Shown piece by piece: positions 28,585 through 37,360 of a stretch of 64,000 nt of DNA (positions within the stretch are counted from its first letter, which is position 1; each line of letters starts with the position of its first letter). The stretch is from positions 4,224,501 to 4,288,500 of the forward strand of contig SMSO01000034.1 of NCBI GenBank assembly GCA_004764695.1. The letters run 5' to 3'. This stretch comes from Schizochytrium sp. TIO01. Lineage: Eukaryota > Sar > Bigyra > Thraustochytrida > Thraustochytriidae. A model generated the notes under the pieces. The model saw nothing but the letters and a program-made list of their open reading frames with translations. It was not told the DNA's origin and made no database searches. Made by a program: the position numbers and the translations under genes.

Positions 28585-30780
28585 TCACTTTCCCTTCGCC
28601 GGATTCTTCAACGCTGCAAAAGTCCGAACACGGTCGAATACTTGTTCATCTCCACATTGTGCAGCGACCGCTCTAAGGTCATCTTGGCGCTCAGGTGTCT
28701 GAGAAAGACAGCTACACGCTGGTTCCACAAGCTCACTGAAAACCTTGTCCAAGGCCTCCATGGGGTACTTGGGTTCAGGTAGCATTATCTGCTTGCATTG
28801 TTGAAGAACAAGAACGCACGCGCATCCGCATAAGAACTCATCTGAGGTAGTGTGCAAAATTTGATCCATTAGCCATATCCGACGGGCCTGTACACGCGCT
28901 CGCTCAGTTTTCTTGTCAGCGGGTCGCACTACAAAACAGCATTCGCGACCCGCATCCTGGACGAGCTCTAGCATTTGATCCATCGTCGCCTCTTCATCTT
29001 CGCATGCTTGTAATAATTTCAGCAAGGCAGAACGCGAGCTTGATTCCTTGGGAATTTTTTCTTCTGCGGCATTTCGGCATATGTTAATCGAGTTCCAAGC
29101 CGGATTAAACATAATGCTACCTGCGCTGCAATGACGTACGCCGTTTCGGACACGATGTATATCGTCACCTTCAAGAGGTTCTCCATGTTGTATGCATTGA
29201 TGCTCAACCATAAGTCCTGCTGTGGGCATAACATAGCGAGACTTAAGAATTTGAACAAAGCGTAGATAATCTTTTGCTGGTGTGCTCATGGAAGCAAGGC
29301 GAGTCAGACCCTTGCTATATAATTGAAGCTCAACGTAAAGCTCTGAGAATGATGCCTCAAGCTGACTTTGACGTTGGAACAAAGCTGTAGCGCCACTAAG
29401 AATGACAGAGCTGTTAGCCTCTGCACGAACTTTGGCAAGCTCTTGTTCATAGTGGGGCTTCATCATGCCAACAACCAGATGAAGAAGTTGCTCATCTAAC
29501 TGAGGAAATTCCTCCTGTATAATTTCATCACACGTCAAGGGCCTCGCTGCTGAGGCCTGGGCTTGGCCTTGTGCAGAAGCTTCAATATGAGCTTGAATAG
29601 CATTGAGCAAAGAACAACTTACAACAAATCGTTGCCCAATGAATTGAGTACGGGTCGTGCCCTTTTCACACTTAGATACCAAATCTACAAGGTCTACTTC
29701 GGTCAGTTGATGCGGGACTACACCCTGCCCCAACATGTCGAGCCAGCTACGATTTGAAACTATTTCAAGGATTGCCGATTCCACAGCTTCGATTACTGTT
29801 CCTGAGATTATACAATTAGACAATTCGAATGCATCCGGAAAAGACCTCTGCACAAAGGTAGCCACATTACCAGCCACATGAAAGGAGCGCGCTACGCCGT
29901 ATGGAAGACATTGGTTCTGAGTGAAGTAGCTGTCGACTGCATTGCGCTGTTTATTCGCAAAACTTGTGGGGATAAATTCTCCATGGCGAACCTGGCCCAG
30001 CGTTTCCAAATCGAAGTCTCCCTGCTCAAGCCCGAGATGCTGGTGGTGCGATTGTGAGGTTTTGGATGGCGATGTTTTCACGAGAAGCCGTTCTACTTCC
30101 ACGAGTTCAACCCCAGCGACCTGGGCGACGCGGCTAAGCATCACTGGACGTGTGGTGCCAAGGAGCACACCCCTCACCTTGGCGATTATCATCTCCTCGT
30201 ATGCTCTGGTCCGCAAGGCATGTCCATGAAGGCGCGCATCGTTCAAAATGCCTTTCGCTATGCCCTCATTGATGGTCTCCCTTGCAAACTCCACAGGCAC
30301 TCCATGATCAGCAGAAATCTCACCTAGCGTGAGCATTGGCTTTCCATTGCGAAGAACCTCGTCGATCTCTTTACAAAATGCTTCTCGAAACTCCCCAGAA
30401 ATAATCTCTAGCGCTGTCAAAAATTGTACATCGTGCACTCCTGAGCCATCCTTGTCCTGAGTCTCAACATCTTTGCTTTCCACAAGGCTCTTAGCAAACT
30501 TTTCGATAATGTTGAGATCCAAATCAAGCGCAGATGCGACTTCGTCGAGGCGTACACGCCCCCCCCGTGATCGCAGTTCCGACCAAATTTCTGCATGAAG
30601 CTGCTCCGGTGTCACAAATTCCTTTCCAGAGAGGGAGAAGACAACATCAACCTCGCCAAGTTGCCGTAGCTTAAGGACAAGCTCCACAACGTTGCGGTCT
30701 GATAGTTTGTGTGAGACATCCGCCGTCTGCGCCACCTCAAGAGCTCGAGCAAGCTCTTCTAGCTCTGCATCGACGTCCAT
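28585..30780 (-). CDS. UFL1: E3 UFM1-protein ligase 1
   Basis: Starts at an ATG and gives 731 residues, close to animal and plant UFL1 (about 790). The N-terminus carries the family pattern: a helical start, then LGEVDVVFSLSGKEFVTPEQL and LRSRGGRVRLDEVASALDLDL, which form winged-helix repeats that bind UFBP1 and UFC1. There is no RING or HECT motif, as expected for this scaffold-type ligase. UFL1 attaches UFM1 to ER-bound ribosomal protein uL24 and to other targets, and feeds ER-phagy and ribosome-stalling responses. It is divergent from the PI31-like gene. Its presence implies an intact UFMylation pathway in this organism. Confidence 0.9.
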   Translation of the reverse strand: MDVDAELEELARALEVAQTADVSHKLSDRNVVELVLKLRQLGEVDVVFSLSGKEFVTPEQLHAEIWSELRSRGGRVRLDEVASALDLDLNIIEKFAKSLVESKDVETQDKDGSGVHDVQFLTALEIISGEFREAFCKEIDEVLRNGKPMLTLGEISADHGVPVEFARETINEGIAKGILNDARLHGHALRTRAYEEMIIAKVRGVLLGTTRPVMLSRVAQVAGVELVEVERLLVKTSPSKTSQSHHQHLGLEQGDFDLETLGQVRHGEFIPTSFANKQRNAVDSYFTQNQCLPYGVARSFHVAGNVATFVQRSFPDAFELSNCIISGTVIEAVESAILEIVSNRSWLDMLGQGVVPHQLTEVDLVDLVSKCEKGTTRTQFIGQRFVVSCSLLNAIQAHIEASAQGQAQASAARPLTCDEIIQEEFPQLDEQLLHLVVGMMKPHYEQELAKVRAEANSSVILSGATALFQRQSQLEASFSELYVELQLYSKGLTRLASMSTPAKDYLRFVQILKSRYVMPTAGLMVEHQCIQHGEPLEGDDIHRVRNGVRHCSAGSIMFNPAWNSINICRNAAEEKIPKESSSRSALLKLLQACEDEEATMDQMLELVQDAGRECCFVVRPADKKTERARVQARRIWLMDQILHTTSDEFLCGCACVLVLQQCKQIMLPEPKYPMEALDKVFSELVEPACSCLSQTPERQDDLRAVAAQCGDEQVFDRVRTFAALKNPAKGK

Positions 30781-31624
30781 GCCGCCTCTGTAACCACACC
30801 GGAAGACCCTAGCCTCGTATCACTATTACTTGTGTCCTTCAAATCTGTCCTTTCTTTGTTTATTCGTGTACTCCAGTGCTTGGTTGTTTTCGTCTTTGCC
30901 TGAGATAAAGAAATGCTTGCGTTGGATGCCATTCTACACTTAAATAATAGGCTTAGTGCCAACAAATTGGCAAATTATGAAAGATGTACTCAATCAAGTT
31001 AAGAATACTCACATAATCGAGGATACAGGCTCCAGGTACACTGTGGATTTTGTCTTCCCCAAAGTTTCGAATTAAAGCATCGGTTCGGTCTTTGGTAAGC
31101 ATTTCAAGCATTGCAGTATATCGAACATTTCACAATGAATTTAGAATTTAACCTTCTCCAAACTCTCGCGGCTCGAAAGTCGCTTTTCCTAATTAAATAT
31201 CCAATAGTTAGTTATTATAGCTTTAGTTTAATTAGTCTTAGTATTCCTTTCGTTTCTAATTATTGTCTCCTTCTTGTTTTTTGATAAATCTTCTGAAGGA
31301 ACTTGAAGAAATAAATTAAAAACTTATTTAGATCGGAGGTTGATCTTTGATCAAAACCAAAACTACTCGAACGCCATTAGCTAAAGCAGGCACCGACGGT
31401 GACTTTGGCCTTCTTTAGATAGGGTAAGGCGACAGCTCAATACTACTCAGTGCACATCACGAGGTGATTGTACCAACATCCTTTAAGGTGTCCTGTAGAA
31501 ACCGGGACTGCTGCAGAGATAAGCTTCTGTCGCCCACGGAACTTCAACCTAGATTCCACCTGCAAACCCTGAAGTAAGCTCAAGAGACCTTGAATAGACT
31601 AAGCGCTGTGCACCGTGCATAAGG
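30781..31624. promoter_or_regulatory. Divergent spacer between UFL1 and PI31-like genes
   Basis: 844 bp between outward-facing ATGs, AT-rich at 31130-31340. No motif was recognised beyond its position as a shared promoter region. Confidence 0.5.
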
Positions 31625-32941
31625 ATGAGTTCTGCAAACTGGCAACCGTCTTCTTGGGCGGACTTCGTGGCAGTGGGCCATATATGCAGGAAAGGGGGAG
31701 ATGGAGAAAATTTGGAGCAAGCTGCAACATTTATAGAGAAGTTCGCTGCGGAACGCAGTGAGGAAGACATGAGGCGCGAGCTTGAACAAATGGCTCGGGA
31801 GAAACTTGGAGCAATGGGAAGGCTTGCTCTGTGTGATTTGTCTTTGCTTAATAAAACTTCAGATGTGCTTATGGCCGCTGTACATGTGCAAGTCCTGGGA
31901 AACCAAGAAGACCTAAACCTCTGCATGACGCCGGTTGGCACTGCACACGATGACGATGACGATGATGATGACGACAAGGAAGACGATATGAAGCCCTCCA
32001 GTCAGTGGGACATGGCAAAACAATGGCCCGAGATCTTTCCAGATGGCTGGCTCGTGAGTAAACCTCGTTCTTATTCCATTCGATATAAGCTTTCCGTACC
32101 GGGAGACTTGGCTCGTGAGGCCAAAGTCGCTGGTAAGACGATGGTGATCAAAGGCGTTGCAATGAGCTCTAATATATTGCTTGTAAGCGCAATGCTTGAG
32201 GCCTCTGGTATTGATGGAAACCCTATTTCTGCTTCTCTAACTGTGGGCGATTATGTTGCAAGCACTGGAGGTAAGAGTGCTGTAGAGGCTGCTCTCCAAG
32301 ATTCTAGAACTGGTCTTTGTGGTTTGCTTCCCACTGCAAGTGCGTTACAATTAGGAGAAGTCGTACGGAATCAGATCCTCCGTCCACTACTAGCACAAAT
32401 CTTACCTCCTGTGGATACATCAGCTACTGGCAGTAGCAGAGATACCGACTCTCAGGATCGCGATGGTTCTACACGTTCATGGCGTAGGGAATCTAACGGT
32501 TCACGTGGATCCGGACTTGAAGTTCCCTCGCGTTTGAGTGATCCACGTCGAAGCCTTCGCGTGCCGCGGATGGGAGGCCCTGGCGGTTTCGGGGACGATT
32601 TGTTACCCGGCGGAGGGTTTGGCCAGGGCGGTATGCTCTTTGGACCTGGCAATGCGGCCTTTGATGGTCGCTTTGGACCCGGTGGGGGACGTGGTCTTGG
32701 AGGTCACGGATTTGATGATGATGATGATGATGGTTTCATGGGTAGTGTGCCTCCTGGAGCTCGCTTTGACCCATATGGTCCACCTGGAGTGGGTGGCATG
32801 GGTGGGCAGCCTGGCCCACGGAACTTTCGTGGCTCAAGAAATATGGGCCGTGGAGGGGCTGGGCCTGGACGCAACTTTTCAGGTGAGCCGGACCCAGATC
32901 ACTTACGACCGCCTTTTGGCTCAGATGACATGTTCTCTTAA
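31625..32941 (+). CDS. PI31-like proteasome regulator (PSMF1/Fub1 family)
   Basis: Starts at an ATG and gives 438 residues. An N-terminal helical/beta domain (about 1-165, with a run of nine Asp) matches the PI31/FP fold position. The C-terminal third is disordered and Gly/Pro/Met-rich, with the diagnostic family pieces FDPYGPPG and, at the extreme end, PDPDHLRPPFGSDDMFS, like the PDxDHLxPPGxDDMF ending of PI31. This tail occludes proteasome active sites in the known structures. The protein is longer than human PI31 (271 residues) owing to acidic and Gly-rich insertions. The N-terminal similarity is weaker than that of the tail. Confidence 0.8.
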   Translation: MSSANWQPSSWADFVAVGHICRKGGDGENLEQAATFIEKFAAERSEEDMRRELEQMAREKLGAMGRLALCDLSLLNKTSDVLMAAVHVQVLGNQEDLNLCMTPVGTAHDDDDDDDDDKEDDMKPSSQWDMAKQWPEIFPDGWLVSKPRSYSIRYKLSVPGDLAREAKVAGKTMVIKGVAMSSNILLVSAMLEASGIDGNPISASLTVGDYVASTGGKSAVEAALQDSRTGLCGLLPTASALQLGEVVRNQILRPLLAQILPPVDTSATGSSRDTDSQDRDGSTRSWRRESNGSRGSGLEVPSRLSDPRRSLRVPRMGGPGGFGDDLLPGGGFGQGGMLFGPGNAAFDGRFGPGGGRGLGGHGFDDDDDDGFMGSVPPGARFDPYGPPGVGGMGGQPGPRNFRGSRNMGRGGAGPGRNFSGEPDPDHLRPPFGSDDMFS

Positions 32942-33217
32942 AACTGGAAACTCAAAGTTGAATCTTAACTGAGGTTTCAGGTGCACTGCACTTTGACCTT
33001 TCAATCAAATCGTCACTACTTTCATGTCTTTTTTTTGCCTTGTTAGAATAATTTCTATGGCATGAAAGCAATAACAAACCCTCTCTATAGAAGAATTACT
33101 TCAACTTATTTTTCGATTTTTAAAAGAAGACAATTCTTAGTTTTAAAACTACTAATCAAACTCTGGTATGTTTTCAATACTATATTTTGAAGAGACTAAA
33201 CCATCTCTTGGCGAGTA

Positions 33218-34993
33218 TCAACGAGTCTGCTGAGCATATATAAGATGAACAGCCCTTCTTAATGAGGCTTCTTTGCATAGAGGATCAAGGAAGGTAAAGT
33301 AACATAAAGTTACTCCAATGATCGCTATAGAAAGAAATAAAACGACAGCAGCTTGCATCTGCTCTTCTGGTGGTGTTTCGGTGTCTTCGCCAGACTTAAT
33401 AAGACCTGCGCCTAAAGAGTTGAGGCCACCAGAAATGGCCCACCAGTTCAAAGCTAAAAGGGGAGCATTGATAATAACCGTGCCGATATTTACCCAAAGA
33501 CGAACATTAGAAGCCTGAACACCGTCATAAAGAAATAAGAACCCATCAACAAGAGTGTGAAATTGCACAACGAAAGGGCGTACCATGATGAAAGCGAGCA
33601 TTGAAATGATAATTCCAACTGTACCTGCGATCAAATATAAACCTATGGTTCCACCTGTAAGAGTGATCAAAATACCCCCAATGGCAAGCAGCCAGAAGTT
33701 AAATTGGCGCCCCCCCTTTTGAAAATTAGATGTTTGGTTTGAAAATACTGGCGCATCCATGGATCCTGAACATCGATAAATCCTTACACAAAGAAAGACA
33801 AAAACGATTAGTGCTGCAACGCCTACGATTGCCGTGCCCAAGAAACCATCAAGGTCAAGAATCAACACTGCCAAAAGAGCGTTGTAAGCTTGTTGCGGAA
33901 CTGCGAGTACCACTATAATGAGGACAATAAGGGCTTGTTCATAAGCTGCCATTTTCCAAACCCACATAACGAGTGGCTTACCGTCATCTGCGATCACATC
34001 AACAATGTTCTGTTTGAGTAAATCAAGATCGTGGTAGAGTAGGAGAAAAATGAGAGAATTCAGAGCAGCTATAACTATGACTAAAGTCCAGCGTACAATG
34101 TCCATGTCCTTGACCACGGTGTAAAGAGCCCCAAATACTGCACTTATAATAAGAAATGAAAGCTGGAGATAGACAGCAAGAGAGTCTGCCGACGCTGGTC
34201 GACGAAGAACACCATGTGACCAATCTTGACCTGGAAATACGAGGTCAAGACCTTGGACTGTGCGAAGCCAGTGGGGTTGGGCCATTTCCCGCAAGGAGTC
34301 CCCGATTTGATTCCAGTAAGAGTATTGAAAACTTTGAACAGCAACCAATGCCCCCAATAGGTATACTGATGGCTCAAAAACAGCATAGAGTAGTATAGCC
34401 ATAATTGGGTAGACAATAATTGCGATGAAACAAGATATACCATATCCCTTGAGTGCTGCAACTGTGAGATTACGACTTGTGAATGTGGTTGAGTGCTGCA
34501 ACCAGCGATAGATCTGCGGTGAGGTAGAGGAAGCAAGGAATTCTACCGCAACTTCAACCGTTGTTAATAAAAGAGCGATTTTGACATAGCTTATATTAAG
34601 CTTCTGAGCCATCTGAAGGGATTCAAACTGCATTGCTTTACCAACAATCCATGACAGCGAGTCGATTGCGGCTAAGGAAAAGAGCAACTTGGAACTGTTC
34701 AAACGGCCCTCCACTATAGCTTGTGGCGCTAGATCTTTGCTTGGAACAGTCGTTTGTTCTAAAATAGGTTCTGAGTTATGTTGCAACACGACTTCGACCT
34801 GTTGCTCACCAGATCCAGACTGAGCAGCGCATCCACAATTGTCTTTGGAAATACTCTCCAAGCTTCCTTCTCTACTTTGGAAACGACTCGTGCCTCTTGG
34901 GAGACTCACACCCACATGTAATGTGAGCAACCCAAGCACAACTTTGGATGTCCATCTTAATGTCCCAGGTTCAGGCTGTGAACCAGAATGCAT
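33218..34993 (-). CDS. Orphan multi-pass membrane protein
   Basis: The longest frame begins at a TTG (35020); the first ATG is at 34993, giving 591 residues. A Ser/Glu-rich N-terminus of about 100 residues precedes roughly 10-12 hydrophobic segments, such as ISCFIAIIVYPIMAILLYAV, LVIVIAALNSLIFLLLYHDL, IVGVAALIVFVFLCVRIYRC and LFLSIAIIGVTLCYFTFLDP. Short charged loops lie between, and the C-terminal tail is short. I do not recognise a transporter signature. It is convergent with the PI31-like gene and sits between it and the TEX264-like gene. Confidence 0.75.
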   Translation of the reverse strand: MHSGSQPEPGTLRWTSKVVLGLLTLHVGVSLPRGTSRFQSREGSLESISKDNCGCAAQSGSGEQQVEVVLQHNSEPILEQTTVPSKDLAPQAIVEGRLNSSKLLFSLAAIDSLSWIVGKAMQFESLQMAQKLNISYVKIALLLTTVEVAVEFLASSTSPQIYRWLQHSTTFTSRNLTVAALKGYGISCFIAIIVYPIMAILLYAVFEPSVYLLGALVAVQSFQYSYWNQIGDSLREMAQPHWLRTVQGLDLVFPGQDWSHGVLRRPASADSLAVYLQLSFLIISAVFGALYTVVKDMDIVRWTLVIVIAALNSLIFLLLYHDLDLLKQNIVDVIADDGKPLVMWVWKMAAYEQALIVLIIVVLAVPQQAYNALLAVLILDLDGFLGTAIVGVAALIVFVFLCVRIYRCSGSMDAPVFSNQTSNFQKGGRQFNFWLLAIGGILITLTGGTIGLYLIAGTVGIIISMLAFIMVRPFVVQFHTLVDGFLFLYDGVQASNVRLWVNIGTVIINAPLLALNWWAISGGLNSLGAGLIKSGEDTETPPEEQMQAAVVLFLSIAIIGVTLCYFTFLDPLCKEASLRRAVHLIYAQQTR

Positions 34994-36367
34994 TTGTTGT
35001 TTCTCGTGCTTATCCACCAAAGCATGAATTCCCGTGCCTATCTTTGCAAGCTGGGCTTGGTTAAGAGCTACCTCTCTTCACATTCAAGTGATGCTTTTCG
35101 TGCGTAATCCAGGTCAGGGTTTGTGCTGGACCTGTTTGGTATAGGCGCGTCTGTGTGTGTGCAAACCCGTAAACGTGTCACTGCCCACGTCTCCCGCAAT
35201 AGGCCTAGCTTAGGAAATGGAGAGCTCCAGAACGTATGAAGAGGTTCTGGGGTTCTGATTAACGTCTTCGTCTTCTAGGATGTCGTTCGCAATCCAGCTC
35301 AAGGTAAGCGAATTGGAGAAACTGGTTTGCTCATCTGTGCAGTGCCATAATTCTATGTCCCGGTAATGTTAGCATATCTCATAAAAGGTTGCTATATGTG
35401 GTTTCCTCTAACCAAGCTTAAAGCACACAACTATGCAAAAGTATCATACTCGTCCGCCTTGCCATACCGCAATGATACCTTTGCAACTGCATTTAAGAAT
35501 TTAATAATATGTATGGACGGTAGCTGTAGCTAAACAACGTTTCTCAATTAATTCATCAAATACTTGATGTGGACTATTCTTGATTTGTTGAGAGCAACGT
35601 ACCCTCGTTTCTTCACCTCTTCAGTGCTCACTCCTATACTCCTATCGATTTCGCTTTGAACTGGAGTAAATAAATAAGCTAAAAATATTACCCTTTATCA
35701 AGCGCCTAGTATTAGAAGTATTATTCATAGTATCAGTACTAATATTAGTGTTGTTTCTAATATATTTTGTTCATATTAATAGTAATAGGAGTAGTGTATA
35801 TATTTAAAATAAATAAATAAAAAATCAATACAAAACCAAAACTAATGAGTGATTATTTTAGCTCGAGTTTATACCCAAGTTTACAGCAAGATCAATAAGA
35901 GTTGCCTCTGAGAGTGACAAAGTTTGGTTTTCATATTCCAGTACCAGCCTAATAGAATTTTCGACGCTAACTGAAGAATGATTTTGCAGAATGCCCTCTA
36001 TGTAGTTTTACCTTTCAATATGGCATGACGAGCGAGCGAAGAAAATTTATCTTTTCTAGTCTCTTTCTCTCCAACTCAGTGTCCCAAAACTTTAAGCAAA
36101 AGACTTGTTCCATTTCGTTTCAAAAGTTTCTACATAGGTACACCCTAGAGCCTTGTTTTGTTCTATTTTGGAGAAAACTGAGGCTGAGACGCAAAGGAAA
36201 ACCTTTGACTCGAGAATCAATCACCCAAATTAGAAAGAGCTTGCAGTCCTCGATCACGAGAAGGTGCTAGCCGACCAAATCCTCTTGTTCTTCGCGTTGG
36301 CTGTTCTTCGCGTTGGCTTTTAGCAAGTTCCTAGGTGAAGATCTCACTCGCCAATCAGTCTTTGAAG
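34994..36367. other. 1.4-kb spacer with strong splice-site look-alikes, no complete gene
   Basis: Near 35255-35310 a TTAAC plus pyrimidine-rich TCTTCTAG acceptor is followed by a 25-bp segment with ATGTCGTTCGC and then AAG-GTAAGC, a textbook donor. No convincing downstream coding exon was found. The stretch 35690-35850 is very AT-rich. The TEX264-like promoter lies at the right end. Confidence 0.4.
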
Positions 36368-37060
36368 ATGGAGAAGATTGGAGAACGCGTTGAAAATATG
36401 ACGCTCTGGGAAGCGACAGGTATTGCGTGCGCGCTTGGACTTGCAGGAGCTGCAGCTTACGCATGGCGCGTAGGCGTCTTTACAAAAATGAAGCTTGAGA
36501 AAGTAAAACGAGAGCCTATGCTGGTCATGGTGAAGAGTATTCAGTGTAATGTCACGGAACTCGGAAGCAAGTACGAGCATATTATCTCTGATGTGAACAA
36601 GGCTCTGCCTGCTGCTCGTGATGGTCACCTTCCCATTGGAATATACTACGACTCACCTTCGGATCTTGAAGATGCCAATCATCTTCGCGTGGACATTGGT
36701 ATTCTGCTGACAAAGCCAATAGATGAGAACACAATGGAAGAGGCCGCGGCTGAGCTAGGCATGAAGGTGATCACAATTCCAGAGGGTGAGTGGGTCCAGG
36801 GCACGTGGAAATTTGTGAACCAGCTTTCGTTCGCCATTGGCCCAATGAAGTTTTACCCCGGTGCTACCGCGATTGCGAAAAATGAAAGCAAAGTCCATGA
36901 CTCTTGGACTGGTTCACTTGAAATCAACCATATGCACGGCAAGGGCTCCTGCCACCCTTCTTACACTGAATATCTTTATCCACTGTCGCAGGTTGTACAA
37001 ATTACGGACATCCCAGTTCCTCGCCGCAAAAGCGATACTGCCAAGACTAAGAATCAATGA
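36368..37060 (+). CDS. TEX264-like single-pass membrane protein with GyrI-like domain
   Basis: The first ATG is at 36368 (the longer frame begins with GTG), giving 230 residues. An N-terminal membrane anchor (ATGIACALGLAGAAAYAW) is followed by a GyrI-like domain. The core matches TEX264: GIYYDSPSDLEDANHLRVDIG, then AAELGMKVITIPEGEW and a final EIN...YTEYLYPLSQ. In animals TEX264 is an ER-membrane protein that serves as an ER-phagy receptor through an LC3-interacting motif in a long tail. Here the C-terminus ends soon after the domain in a basic tail (PRRKSDTAKTKNQ) with no obvious aromatic-x-x-hydrophobic motif. It may bind ligands or partners but not ATG8 in the same way. Confidence 0.7.
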   Translation: MEKIGERVENMTLWEATGIACALGLAGAAAYAWRVGVFTKMKLEKVKREPMLVMVKSIQCNVTELGSKYEHIISDVNKALPAARDGHLPIGIYYDSPSDLEDANHLRVDIGILLTKPIDENTMEEAAAELGMKVITIPEGEWVQGTWKFVNQLSFAIGPMKFYPGATAIAKNESKVHDSWTGSLEINHMHGKGSCHPSYTEYLYPLSQVVQITDIPVPRRKSDTAKTKNQ

Positions 37061-37360
37061 GTATGATACTACACCATGACCAAATGCTTCTCAGAATAAT
37101 AGTAAAAGTTATATTTTTCTTTGCATCATGATATTGGTGATTGAACTTTGGAATTTTAAAAAACAGACAGGAAGGCTAAAAAAGACACATTTGGTTCATT
37201 CAAGTAGTTTGATATTATGCTGATGTATTTTCTAATGCTTCGGATGCAAGAAGTTCATATATGTAGCAAGAAGCAAAAAAGCATGAGGAAGGGTTGGGAA
37301 AGGCAGGGGCTACTAAGCAGAGCTAGAGATGGGTTGCTGAGCGACGGAAAAGTAGCGTAC
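37061..37360. other. Convergent 3' spacer
   Basis: 300 bp between facing stop codons. No gene or element was recognised. Confidence 0.6.
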
